From Alkalicoccus luteus (GTDB lineage: Bacteria > Bacillota > Bacilli > Bacillales > Salisediminibacteriaceae), in NCBI RefSeq assembly GCF_012034335.1, contig NZ_JAATHJ010000001.1, positions 234,746 through 298,745 on the forward strand: DNA of 64,000 nucleotides. The letters run 5' to 3'. How positions within the stretch are numbered: the stretch's first letter is position 1; each line of letters begins with the position of its first letter. The notes below the pieces were generated by a model, which had not been told where the DNA came from, did no database searches, and was given only the letters and a program-made list of their open reading frames with translations. Below are positions 1 to 8,090 of the stretch, in pieces. Both the position numbers and the translations under genes were made by a program.

Positions 1-1
1 C

Positions 2-121
2 ACAGGCATATCCTTCCCGCGCAGGCTGCAGGCGTTTTTCCCGCTGTTTGTGATTGTTTATCTGGTAAGCCTCGTCTATATTATCGTACGCACCTTTTCA
101 CTGGCGGAGCAAGATGAGTAA
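2..121 (+). CDS. C-terminus of a membrane protein (partial)
   Basis: An open frame runs in from the left edge of the window and stops at the TAA at 119-121. The 39 visible residues contain one strongly hydrophobic stretch (FFPLFVIVYLVSLVYIIV) followed by a short polar tail ending in an acidic QDE, as at the cytoplasmic end of an integral membrane protein. The family cannot be named from this fragment. It converges with the TetR gene downstream. Confidence 0.5.
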   Translation, partial: TGISFPRRLQAFFPLFVIVYLVSLVYIIVRTFSLAEQDE

Positions 122-184
122 CAGGCTGCCGCAGCCCGGGTGAGAGGGCGGCCATTCAGCTGCGATATTTCCCGCGTCTGCTTC

Positions 185-216
185 AGGCTGTCTCTGTCAA
201 TCTGCTGAGACAGCCT
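185..216. terminator. Hairpin between convergent genes
   Basis: Perfect 10-bp stem (AGGCTGTCTC / GAGACAGCCT) with a 12-nt loop between the end of the membrane protein and the end of the TetR gene. No clear T-run follows on either strand, so it is a weak or bidirectional terminator candidate. Confidence 0.4.
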
Positions 217-222
217 CCGCTC

Positions 223-834
223 TCACGAATCCTGCTTTTTCGACTTGTCGTACAGCTCAGCGGATGTTCGGAGAGAGCCGTTTCTCGTCAGGCTGTAGGT
301 CAGCTGATGAAACTGCTCCAGCGTCAGATCTTTGCCGCGGCTGAACCACAAGGTGAGCATGCCGAGACGGGAAGCCATTTCCGCTTCGACGATGTACTCC
401 ATTTTCAGGCGATCCTGTGCGGACAGCCCTGCCAGTTCGGAGGTAGAATAATACAGCAAATAATGACGCATTCTGTCTTTGAGCCTGTGGGCGAATGTCG
501 GATCGCCATTCGGGCCGAGCAGCACTCTTAATTTATCGCCGTGCGTTTCATAAAAAGAGGTGAAATGCTCCATGCTCGTATAAAAATCGATTCCTTCATG
601 ATGAAGTTTCATCATTTGTTCAAATTCTGCTTCATCGGGTATAATCGCTTCTTCAATGGTTTGCAGGGCATCGTACACATCGGTGAAGTATACATAAAAT
701 GTTCCGCGGTTAAAGCCGGCTGCATCAGTAATTTCACGGACCGTGATCCGGTCAATCGGCTTTTCGCAGTAGATCTGCCAGAAGTGATCGAGAAGCGTCT
801 GCTTCGTTTCTTCTGGTTTCGGTCGGCGTGGCAT
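223..834 (-). CDS. TetR/AcrR-family repressor of the RND pump
   Basis: 203-residue protein with an N-terminal TetR helix-turn-helix at about residues 28-52 (ITVREITDAAGFNRGTFYVYF) and a longer, less conserved ligand-binding domain. It is divergent from the RND efflux gene across a 132-bp gap holding a 32-bp imperfect palindrome, so it most likely represses the pump and itself (inference). The pairing resembles B. subtilis YerO next to SwrC/YerP. A TetR domain is near certain; the ligand is unknown. Confidence 0.85.
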   Translation of the reverse strand: MPRRPKPEETKQTLLDHFWQIYCEKPIDRITVREITDAAGFNRGTFYVYFTDVYDALQTIEEAIIPDEAEFEQMMKLHHEGIDFYTSMEHFTSFYETHGDKLRVLLGPNGDPTFAHRLKDRMRHYLLYYSTSELAGLSAQDRLKMEYIVEAEMASRLGMLTLWFSRGKDLTLEQFHQLTYSLTRNGSLRTSAELYDKSKKQDS

Positions 835-906
835 AGGTTCAGCTCCTTTTCGTTACCCGACAGATCCCATCTGATTGTTGATTGATAGGAAAAACGGCGT
901 GTGATA

Positions 907-938
907 GCGTAATCGTACAACACGTTGTTGGGTAACGC
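907..938. promoter_or_regulatory. Candidate TetR operator
   Basis: Imperfect 32-bp palindrome in the TetR/RND intergenic region. The outer arms are GCGT...ACGC and the core is ACAAC-AC-GTTGT. It lies about 30 bp upstream of the RND start codon, a suitable place to block transcription of either gene. Confidence 0.5.
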
Positions 939-966
939 AACCAGATGAAGGAGCGGATTCATTAAA

Positions 967-3900
967 ATGAGAATATGGGATTTTTCTATCAGACGACCGA
1001 AATTTACGGTCGTCATTATGATTGTGCTGCTGCTTTTGGGCACCGTCTCGCTGACGAGGCTTCCTGTGCAGCTGCTGCCGGACGTCGAGGCACCTGCTGC
1101 CGCGGTCGTGACGAGCTACCAGGGCGCAGGACCGAATGAGGTGCTGGATGATGTAACCGAACCGCTGGAAAACGAGCTCTCCAACGTTTCGGGACTGAAT
1201 CAGCTCTCCTCCCAGACGCAGGAGGGCAGCTCTATTATTATCATGGAGTTTTCATTCGACACGTCTATTGAAGACGTTGAGAACGAAATTATTACCACGA
1301 TCAACCAGGCAGATTTACCGGATGATGCCGGTCAGCCGAACTTCCTGCAGTTTGATCCGTCGATGTTTCCAAGCATGCAGCTTGCGATATCCTCGCAGGG
1401 AGATGATGTAACAGACTTTCAGGACGAGGTTGCCGATCTGCAGCAGGAATTGTCCAGGGTGAACGGGGTTGCTTCTGTTGATGAATCCGGAACGATTGAT
1501 GAACTGTATGAAGCAGAGCTCGATCTGGATGTGCTGGAGGAGAACGGCCTGACGCAGAGCGATATCGTCGATGTGATTCAGGGGAGCAGCATGTCTATGC
1601 CAGGGGGCACCATCGTCGATGAAGACGAAGAAGAGCAAATTACAACCCGTCTTCTAAGCGAAATTGCGTCGCTGGAGGAACTGGAGGATCTGGTCATCAC
1701 GGAAGATCCGGAAACCGGCGATGAGCTGACGCTTGCCGATGCAGGTGAGGTGTCGTTAACAGAAGAAGACCAGGATGTCATTACTCGTTTGGATCAGGAA
1801 AATTCTATTCAGCTCGATGTGATGTTTGAGTCAGAAGCAGACACCTCCGGAACCGCACAAGACGTGCGTGACGAGCTGGACAGCCAGCTTGAAGAAGACG
1901 AGTATGAGGATTTGACCGCAGGCTTTCTGTACGATGAAGGAGAATTCATCGATCAGGCGATCAGCAGCGTGATGATGTCGCTGATTGGCGGGGGAATCCT
2001 CGCAATGGTGCTGCTGTTTGCCTTTCTGCGCAACTTGAAAACACCGTTTATTATCGGGATTGCGATTCCGTTTTCGGTGATTACGACGTTCGCGCTGTTT
2101 TTCTTTACGAATATCAGTCTGAACATCATGACGATCGGCGGGCTGGCACTCGGGATCGGAATGCTTGTCGATAACGCCGTCGTCGTCATTGAAAATATTT
2201 ACCGGCACCTGTCGATGGGCAAGGCATCCCGGCAGGCAGCGGCTGACGGAACGAAGGAAGTAGCCGGTGCGATTACCGCCTCTACGCTGACAACCGCCTC
2301 GGTATTTTTACCGATTGTGTTTGTTACGGGACTTGTTGGCGATCTTTTCGCACCGCTTGCGATTACCGTCGCCTTCAGTCTGCTGGCGTCACTGTTCGTG
2401 GCCGTCACGATTGTACCGATGATAGCGAGCCGCATCCTCTCGCCGCCGGATGAAGATTTGGAAGCGAGGCGGAAAGAAAAGCCGTATATGAAGCGGCTGG
2501 CCGGTGCTGTCTGGTGGACACTGAGACACCGCATTATTGTTATCGGGATCACGCTTGCGACGCTGCTGATCGGTGCTGTCGGACTGGCAGGGACAGGCGT
2601 GGATCTGCTTCCGGATTCTGATGAGGGAACGTTCCTGATCGAAGTGGAGCATGAAGAAGGAACGCTTCTGAGCCGGACAGAAGAAACGGTGGAACAAATC
2701 GAAGAAGAGCTGAACGACTATGCAGAAGTCGACACGTATTTGAGTACAATCGGGTCCAGCTCAATGGGGGGAGGAATGTCAAGCTCCTCTCATACGGCAG
2801 AAATTATCGTCACGATGGTCGATGCTGCCGATCGAAACGTCTCATCGTTTGACTTCATCGAAGAGATTGAATCAGATATTGAAGCGGTGGATGATACGCC
2901 GGAAATTGACGTACTCGCTTTTGCACAAGCAGGCTTCGGCGGTGAGCCGAACACATACAGCTTCAGTCTGCAGGACGAAAATGAGGCCCGGTTGACAGAA
3001 GCAGCGGATGAGATTATGGAACTGCTGGAGGATGAAGCTGATATCCGTCAGGTTTCTTCCTCTGAAGAAGAAACCTCTCCGGAGCTTCAGGTCACCGTTG
3101 ACCGGGATGCTGCGAGAGAAGAGGGACTCATTCCTGCTCAGGTCGGCCAGGCGGTGTTGGATGCGACAGGCGGAGTGACAGCTGGTACGCTTGAGCTCGG
3201 TGAGGAGAGTCCGATGCCGCTCAACGTCCGTTATCCATCCGATGTGCTGAGCAGTACGGAAAGCTTCGGCTCGATCTTAATTCCGGATCAGCAGGGTGGA
3301 TTCATTGAGCTTTCCGACGTTACGGAATTTGAAGATGGTGAAGGTCCTGCCATGATCAACCGTGCCGACCAGGAACGTACGATTGATATTGATGTCGGCT
3401 ATGTGTCTGATATCTCCTTGCAGGAAGCAGGTGTTCTCGTGGCAGATGCTGTTGATGAAGCAGACCTCGACGATAGCACATCGTTTGTCGTCGGAGGCGA
3501 TCAGGAGCTTCTCGATGACATCTTTCTTGATATAGCTCTCGCCTTTGTGCTCGGAATCACCTTCATTTACCTGGTGATGGTCGCGCAATTCGAATCATTT
3601 AAGTACCCGTTTATCGTTATGTTTACTGTGCCCCTGTTTGTGATCGGTGTGATGCTGTCTCTTACGGTGACGCAGAATCCGCTCAGCGTGATGGTGTTTA
3701 TTGGAATCATCGTGCTGGCAGGTATCGTCGTTAACAATGCCATCGTGCTCGTTGATTACATTAATCAGCAGAAAGCAAAAGGCATGCCTGCGGCAGAAGC
3801 GATAGTAGCCGGTGTTCAGGACAGGGCCCGGCCGATTCTGATTACGGCGCTTACAACCATTTTCGGTGTCGTGCCGCTTGCAATCGGCATTGGGGAAGGT

Positions 3901-4266
3901 GCAGAAATCATCCAGCCGATGGGAATTGTCATTATCGGAGGGCTAATCAGCAGCACCCTGCTGACGCTGTTTGTTATACCGGTCATTTACAGCTTTTTTG
4001 ATCGGACAACGCGAAACATGAATAAAAAATACATGACTCCGGATGGTCAGGTTGTTTACGGGCGTGATCTGGAAACGATGCAGACGACCGGGAACGAACC
4101 GTTTCGCATCGAAGCAAGACTGCTTCCAGATGAGGAGGAGCCGGACATCTATGAAGCAGAGCCGGACAGCCCTGTGGAAGCAGATGGGGATAATGAACTT
4201 GTTGAAGAAATGGAAGACCTTCTGCAGCGCATGAAAGAAAAACGCCGCCGCAGAGAAGAAGAATAA
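967..4266 (+). CDS. swrC: RND-family efflux transporter (SwrC/AcrB-like)
   Basis: 1099-residue resistance-nodulation-division permease, close to the usual length of Gram-positive RND pumps. It opens with the family signature (FSIRRPKFTVVIMIV), has two large extracytoplasmic loops after TM1 and TM7, and two membrane bundles. The first bundle includes GLALGIGMLVDNAVVVIENI, which carries the proton-relay aspartate; the second has the matching VLAGIVVNNAIVLVDYI. The extracellular loops are unusually rich in Asp and Glu, and a charged C-terminal tail ends in a Lys/Arg/Glu cluster. B. subtilis SwrC exports surfactin and confers drug tolerance; substrates here are not known. An AAGGAG site lies 13 nt upstream of the ATG. 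Confidence 0.88.
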   Translation: MRIWDFSIRRPKFTVVIMIVLLLLGTVSLTRLPVQLLPDVEAPAAAVVTSYQGAGPNEVLDDVTEPLENELSNVSGLNQLSSQTQEGSSIIIMEFSFDTSIEDVENEIITTINQADLPDDAGQPNFLQFDPSMFPSMQLAISSQGDDVTDFQDEVADLQQELSRVNGVASVDESGTIDELYEAELDLDVLEENGLTQSDIVDVIQGSSMSMPGGTIVDEDEEEQITTRLLSEIASLEELEDLVITEDPETGDELTLADAGEVSLTEEDQDVITRLDQENSIQLDVMFESEADTSGTAQDVRDELDSQLEEDEYEDLTAGFLYDEGEFIDQAISSVMMSLIGGGILAMVLLFAFLRNLKTPFIIGIAIPFSVITTFALFFFTNISLNIMTIGGLALGIGMLVDNAVVVIENIYRHLSMGKASRQAAADGTKEVAGAITASTLTTASVFLPIVFVTGLVGDLFAPLAITVAFSLLASLFVAVTIVPMIASRILSPPDEDLEARRKEKPYMKRLAGAVWWTLRHRIIVIGITLATLLIGAVGLAGTGVDLLPDSDEGTFLIEVEHEEGTLLSRTEETVEQIEEELNDYAEVDTYLSTIGSSSMGGGMSSSSHTAEIIVTMVDAADRNVSSFDFIEEIESDIEAVDDTPEIDVLAFAQAGFGGEPNTYSFSLQDENEARLTEAADEIMELLEDEADIRQVSSSEEETSPELQVTVDRDAAREEGLIPAQVGQAVLDATGGVTAGTLELGEESPMPLNVRYPSDVLSSTESFGSILIPDQQGGFIELSDVTEFEDGEGPAMINRADQERTIDIDVGYVSDISLQEAGVLVADAVDEADLDDSTSFVVGGDQELLDDIFLDIALAFVLGITFIYLVMVAQFESFKYPFIVMFTVPLFVIGVMLSLTVTQNPLSVMVFIGIIVLAGIVVNNAIVLVDYINQQKAKGMPAAEAIVAGVQDRARPILITALTTIFGVVPLAIGIGEGAEIIQPMGIVIIGGLISSTLLTLFVIPVIYSFFDRTTRNMNKKYMTPDGQVVYGRDLETMQTTGNEPFRIEARLLPDEEEPDIYEAEPDSPVEADGDNELVEEMEDLLQRMKEKRRRREEE

Positions 4267-4274
4267 CAATCGTG

Positions 4275-4303
4275 CACCGGGCTATCAGAGCCCGGTGTTT
4301 TTT
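4275..4303 (+). terminator. Terminator after RND gene
   Basis: Perfect 9-bp stem CACCGGGCT / AGCCCGGTG with a 5-nt loop followed by six T residues, 8 nt after the stop codon. Confidence 0.9.
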
Positions 4304-4571
4304 GTGGAATTTTATCACCGGCGCCTATATGTTTACCACTAAACCGGTCAGAAAAGCATCTGCTTTGAAAACGTTTTATACAACTTTATTTCAATGTTTG
4401 TATAATAAATATATTGGGTAGATAGATTATTAGCTTATCCACGCGAACATGATACGGGACAACCGCTTATATAACAAGAAAGGCCCGTCCCTGGAGCACA
4501 CGGAAGCGTACCGGCCGCTTCTTTTCGTTCACAAGCTGCCGGAATCGGCTACAGGACAGGGAGCAACGCAT

Positions 4572-4817
4572 ATGAGAAGAGAAGCCGAATTTAAGAAGCG
4601 CAAAATACTGGAGGCAGAAAAAGAAATCGTAGTGCTGGAAATCCAGCAGCTGGAGAAAGAGATGTCGATTATTCAGTGCCGCAAAAGCCGCTACACGAGT
4701 CGCCATATGTTAAAAAAATATGATGATAAGCTGTTTACAATTCGAACGAAAATACGCCGCCTGGAGCATCGGCTGATGAAAATTGAAGCAGCTATCGCGC
4801 ATACAGAACCGTCGTGA
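4572..4817 (+). CDS. Small coiled-coil protein
   Basis: 81 residues from the ATG at 4572, which has AGGGAG 8 nt upstream. The frame is open back to 4449, but no good ribosome site supports an earlier start. Nearly the whole chain is charged amphipathic helix, with two heptad-like stretches (EAEKEIVVLEIQQLEKEM and LFTIRTKIRRLEHRLMKIE) joined by a basic linker. No signal peptide, membrane segment or catalytic motif is visible. Function unknown. Confidence 0.65.
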   Translation: MRREAEFKKRKILEAEKEIVVLEIQQLEKEMSIIQCRKSRYTSRHMLKKYDDKLFTIRTKIRRLEHRLMKIEAAIAHTEPS

Positions 4818-4837
4818 ACCAGTACGGCGGTCTTTTT
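4808..4837 (+). terminator. Terminator overlapping the stop of the coiled-coil gene
   Basis: 8-bp stem ACCGTCGT / ACGGCGGT (one G-T pair) with an 8-nt loop, followed by CTTTTT. The left arm starts before the stop codon. Confidence 0.7.
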
Positions 4838-4931
4838 AAAATTTTCTGGGAATATAAAGAATAGACCCATGCAAAAAGAGGCACAAACCTCTATGATTAA
4901 GGTACTAATGAATCATGGAGGGGGTAGTCAA

Positions 4932-6668
4932 ATGTATATTTCTCCAGCAGAACTCGATGCACTGGAAGATTTTCGACCGGCTGTACAGCGTGCGCTCTAT
5001 TTAGCAGAACGTATAAACGGAGTATGTATGCGCTACGTGTCCCATCATTACAATAATGCGTATGCAATTATCGATGGAGTCAAAACAGACGGCACCCCTT
5101 TTCCGCGGAACCTGTCGTTTGACTTCAACGATACGTACTGTGCGCTGACGAACCGTTCATCCACAGACGTCCTTCACATTCACGATGCGCTCAGCTATGA
5201 TCAAACAGCCCGGCTGAAAGTGACAGAGCTACTGCAGATCCGTTCGTATGTCGGTGCCCCGATCCTGCTGAACGGAAGTGTATTTTTCGGCACCCTCGGG
5301 ATAGCCGCTCCGGAGCCAAACGCCTTTTCAGCTCAGGATGCGGAAACCCTTAAGGCGATAGCCGCGTTTCTCGCTGCTGCAATCGAGCTCGAGTATGAAC
5401 ACTGCAGGCATGTGAAAGCAGGAACTTACAAGCGGGCAGCGCTTTCTCTGCTTCCGGAGGACATACCCGGTCTCGTCTGCTACAGCATCCGGATGGATTT
5501 GTATCCGGACTGGAACGGGATGCTTGAGGAAGCCGATCAAGCACACGTCGAGCATGTGCTGATAAGCAGGCTAAAACAGTATACGCAGCGGGAGCTGACG
5601 CTATTTCAGCTGGAGCCGCTCAAGTACATGCTGCTTATGTACGATGATGAAAAGCCGGTCGACAAACTTTATGCGGCACGTCAGCTGCATGATCATTTAA
5701 CCGAACCGGTTAAATCCGGTGACCGCTTCATTAAGCCGGCAGTTGCTCTCGGCGTATCGGAATATGGAGAAGAGACGCGCACGCATACGCTGATTCAAAA
5801 AGCGTATATGGCTTCTGTCCGTTCGAAAGCAACACACCGGGCAAAAACAGTGTTTACACCGCCATCGGCCAAAGCAGCCTCCGAAACCAAATCGATTATC
5901 GCAAGAGATCTGCCTCTTGCTCTTGAACATGAATCGTTCTCTTTCGTCTATCAGCCGCAGTTTCACACTGGAACAGGCGCATTCTCCGGAGTAGAGGTAC
6001 TGCTGCGCTGGGAGCACCCGGACATTGGCTTCGTGAATCCCGAATGGGTGTTTGAAGTAGCTGAACGGACAGGGATGCTTCTGGAAATGGACCGCTGGAT
6101 CATGCAGAAAGCCGTACAGAACCTGAGTCCGCTTTATCAGATTCAGCCGTTTCAGGTATCGATTAACTTATCTTCCTTTCATGCTGATCCACATGAACTC
6201 GCAGCTGTTATCCGGCAAACGGCTGGCAAAGGTCTTATTCCTGCAGAGCACTTGACGTTTGAACTGACCGAGAACCCGGAGCCGGAATCAACCGAGCAGC
6301 TTCATTTGTTTCTGGAGTCGCTGAAGGAGACAGGTGTCCGGATTGCCCTGGATGATTTCGGCAAAGGTTACTCCTCCATGAGCTACATCCAACGGCTGCC
6401 GATTCATACACTGAAGCTGGACCGGACATTTATTCAGGATCTGGATACAGACAGCGCGCACCGCTGGCTTGTCAAAGCGATGGTGACGATGGGACGGCGT
6501 TTCCAGCTTTCGGTGATTGCCGAAGGAGTCGAGACCGGGGAGCAGCTGGCGCTTTTAAAGGAGTGCGGCTGCCCGTTTGTACAGGGCTACTATTTTGCAC
6601 GTCCGATGCCGCTTGAAGAGCTGAAGAAAAAGCTGATGATGAACACCTACCGAACTGCAGGCTCTTAA
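4932..6668 (+). CDS. GAF-EAL cyclic-di-GMP phosphodiesterase
   Basis: 578 residues from the ATG at 4932, chosen for the GGAGGGGG site 7 nt upstream; an in-frame ATG at 4869 lacks one. The N-terminal ~155 residues look like a GAF sensor, followed by a divergent ~150-residue linker in the position of a degenerate GGDEF, then an EAL domain from about residue 320. Catalytic residues are present: EVLLR (355-359, variant of EALLR), SINLS Asn, FELTE Glu, the DD pair at 474-475 (ALDDFGKGYSS), the Lys in LKLD (~495) and AEGVE (~530-534). It is therefore predicted to hydrolyse c-di-GMP to pGpG in the cytosol under control of a GAF ligand or redox signal. No transmembrane segment is seen and it is transcribed alone. 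Confidence 0.88.
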   Translation: MYISPAELDALEDFRPAVQRALYLAERINGVCMRYVSHHYNNAYAIIDGVKTDGTPFPRNLSFDFNDTYCALTNRSSTDVLHIHDALSYDQTARLKVTELLQIRSYVGAPILLNGSVFFGTLGIAAPEPNAFSAQDAETLKAIAAFLAAAIELEYEHCRHVKAGTYKRAALSLLPEDIPGLVCYSIRMDLYPDWNGMLEEADQAHVEHVLISRLKQYTQRELTLFQLEPLKYMLLMYDDEKPVDKLYAARQLHDHLTEPVKSGDRFIKPAVALGVSEYGEETRTHTLIQKAYMASVRSKATHRAKTVFTPPSAKAASETKSIIARDLPLALEHESFSFVYQPQFHTGTGAFSGVEVLLRWEHPDIGFVNPEWVFEVAERTGMLLEMDRWIMQKAVQNLSPLYQIQPFQVSINLSSFHADPHELAAVIRQTAGKGLIPAEHLTFELTENPEPESTEQLHLFLESLKETGVRIALDDFGKGYSSMSYIQRLPIHTLKLDRTFIQDLDTDSAHRWLVKAMVTMGRRFQLSVIAEGVETGEQLALLKECGCPFVQGYYFARPMPLEELKKKLMMNTYRTAGS

Positions 6669-6699
6669 CGGAGAGATAAGAGATAAGACGGCGGCCGCC

Positions 6700-7422
6700 C
6701 TACTGCTCTTTCTTTTCGGCCGTCTGCTCTTCTTTGAGCGAGTTCAGCATATAAATCAGCCGGTCGTACTCATAAGGAGACAATGTGTCATACTGCTTCA
6801 GCTGACTCTGAATAAACTGGACCGTGTCGTTATCGACAAGGTCCTCTTTTTTGTCGAGAAAATAGGTGGCGATTGAGCTCGTGACCATCCCGATCAGGCC
6901 GATTCCAAATACCATCAGCAGCACGGCAATTCCCCGGCCGGTCGTCGTCACCGGTGCAATATCGCCGTACCCGACGGTCGTGGCCGTGACGACCGACCGC
7001 CAGACGCCGTCCATAAAGGTCTCGACTCCAGGTTCCAGATAGGTGACTGGAATCGCAGAAAGAAAGATTAATATTCCTACTGCGCCCAGTGTTTTCATGA
7101 GGCCATTTGTCCGTAAAATAGTATAGATGGGCGTGCGCTTCAGCAGCAGAGCTACTCTGATCAGGCGGAAAAGCCGGATCAGACGCGCAAACTGAAAGAT
7201 CGAATCGAGCGGAATTGCCGCTATAAAATCAAACGGATTCCGCTTGATAAAGGCAGCTTTGTTGTCTGCGCGGAACAGACGAACAAGAACATCTGTAAGC
7301 AGCACGATCCAGACGAGATGATCGAGAAAAACGAGATTCGATTCATAGAAAACTGTAGAAGCCGACCAGAGAATCAGCAGCACAAGTATCACTTCATACG
7401 CAATTTTCAGCTTCTGCTTCAT
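6700..7422 (-). CDS. Voltage-gated-type potassium channel
   Basis: 240 residues with six predicted membrane segments and the K+ selectivity filter TVGYGD at residues 149-154. An S4-like segment with regularly spaced arginines (ARLIRLFRLIRVALLLKR, ~79-96) precedes the pore. The C-terminal cytoplasmic tail is only ~60 residues and has no RCK/TrkA-N domain. It is a homotetrameric plasma-membrane K+ channel by family. It is transcribed towards the EAL gene with a 31-bp gap and no clear terminator between. Confidence 0.88.
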   Translation of the reverse strand: MKQKLKIAYEVILVLLILWSASTVFYESNLVFLDHLVWIVLLTDVLVRLFRADNKAAFIKRNPFDFIAAIPLDSIFQFARLIRLFRLIRVALLLKRTPIYTILRTNGLMKTLGAVGILIFLSAIPVTYLEPGVETFMDGVWRSVVTATTVGYGDIAPVTTTGRGIAVLLMVFGIGLIGMVTSSIATYFLDKKEDLVDNDTVQFIQSQLKQYDTLSPYEYDRLIYMLNSLKEEQTAEKKEQ

Positions 7423-7548
7423 ACACGTTTATCCCCTAAGCATCTGACAAAAAGTATACAGGAGAGAAGGCATAATGACACGGGTAGAAAGGCAGTGGTG
7501 TTTATTATATGAAAGCGTGGTGAAACAGAACAGAAAGGAGGGATTCGC

Positions 7549-7905
7549 ATGATTCATATGCGTCCGCAAACGGAAGGTAATTACGTGGAGTATGAGGCGG
7601 AGGGCAAGCTGACGGAGGAGGAACATGAGCGCGTTTTTACAGAATTAAAGGACCGGATTCACCAATACGGAACGATCAGGCTGCTGGTTGTTCTGCCCGA
7701 GTTTCCGTCGATTGAAGCATCTGCTGTAAATGACCGGCTGCGCTTTGCGAAAGAACACCTTAACAGCATCGATAAGTACGCACTTGTGACGGATTCCAAG
7801 ACAGCCTCCGCAGCAGTGACACTGTATGACAAGCTGGCCAAAACCGATTTTCAGACCTTCTCACCAGATGGACTGGAGCAAGCGAGGGCGTGGGTGAAGG
7901 AGTAA
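7549..7905 (+). CDS. STAS/SEC14-like (SpoIIAA-like) protein
   Basis: 118 residues with the alternating beta/alpha pattern of the SpoIIAA-like STAS/SEC14 family: N-terminal strand, helix KLTEEEHERVFTELKDRI, strand IRLLVVLPEF, a helix, and strand KYALVTD. It lacks an obvious phosphorylatable serine loop of anti-anti-sigma factors. AAGGAGGG lies 6 nt before the ATG. The fold assignment is fairly good; the cellular role is unknown. It stands alone, divergent from the K+ channel. Confidence 0.7.
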   Translation: MIHMRPQTEGNYVEYEAEGKLTEEEHERVFTELKDRIHQYGTIRLLVVLPEFPSIEASAVNDRLRFAKEHLNSIDKYALVTDSKTASAAVTLYDKLAKTDFQTFSPDGLEQARAWVKE

Positions 7906-7931
7906 GGGAATGTGAACACGTTAATAGGGGG

Positions 7932-7964
7932 AGCTTTCGGAAAGATGCCGAAAGCTTTTTCTTT
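7932..7964 (+). terminator. Terminator after STAS-like gene
   Basis: Perfect 9-bp stem AGCTTTCGG / CCGAAAGCT with a 7-nt loop, then TTTTCTTTC. Confidence 0.9.
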
Positions 7965-7989
7965 CACCGCATGCGCAGCGGGAGGCTTG

Positions 7990-8090
7990 TTGCTTTTGCC
8001 TCGAGTTAAGTTACTTTCGGGGGGAGTTAAGTCGTTTTATTCGTTATAACGATCTGTTACGTTAGCTAAATTACTTTTAACCGTCGTTAT
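7990..8090 (-). repeat. 21-bp-phased intergenic repeat island A
   Basis: Non-coding. Read on the minus strand it has A-rich unit heads (AAAAGTAA, AAAACGACTTAA, GAAAGTAACTTAA, CAAAAGCAAC) whose TTT(T) runs on the plus strand end at about 7997, 8017, 8038 and 8078. That is spacing of 20, 21 and 40 bp. The skipped unit position holds the palindrome CGTTATAACG (8042-8051). The island stops exactly where the insertion sequence begins. Confidence 0.6.

Noticed and set aside
4449..4571. Upstream extension of the coiled-coil ORF
   Set aside because: No ribosome site at 4449 and the composition differs from the conserved-looking helical part; the ATG at 4572 has a well-placed AGGGAG.
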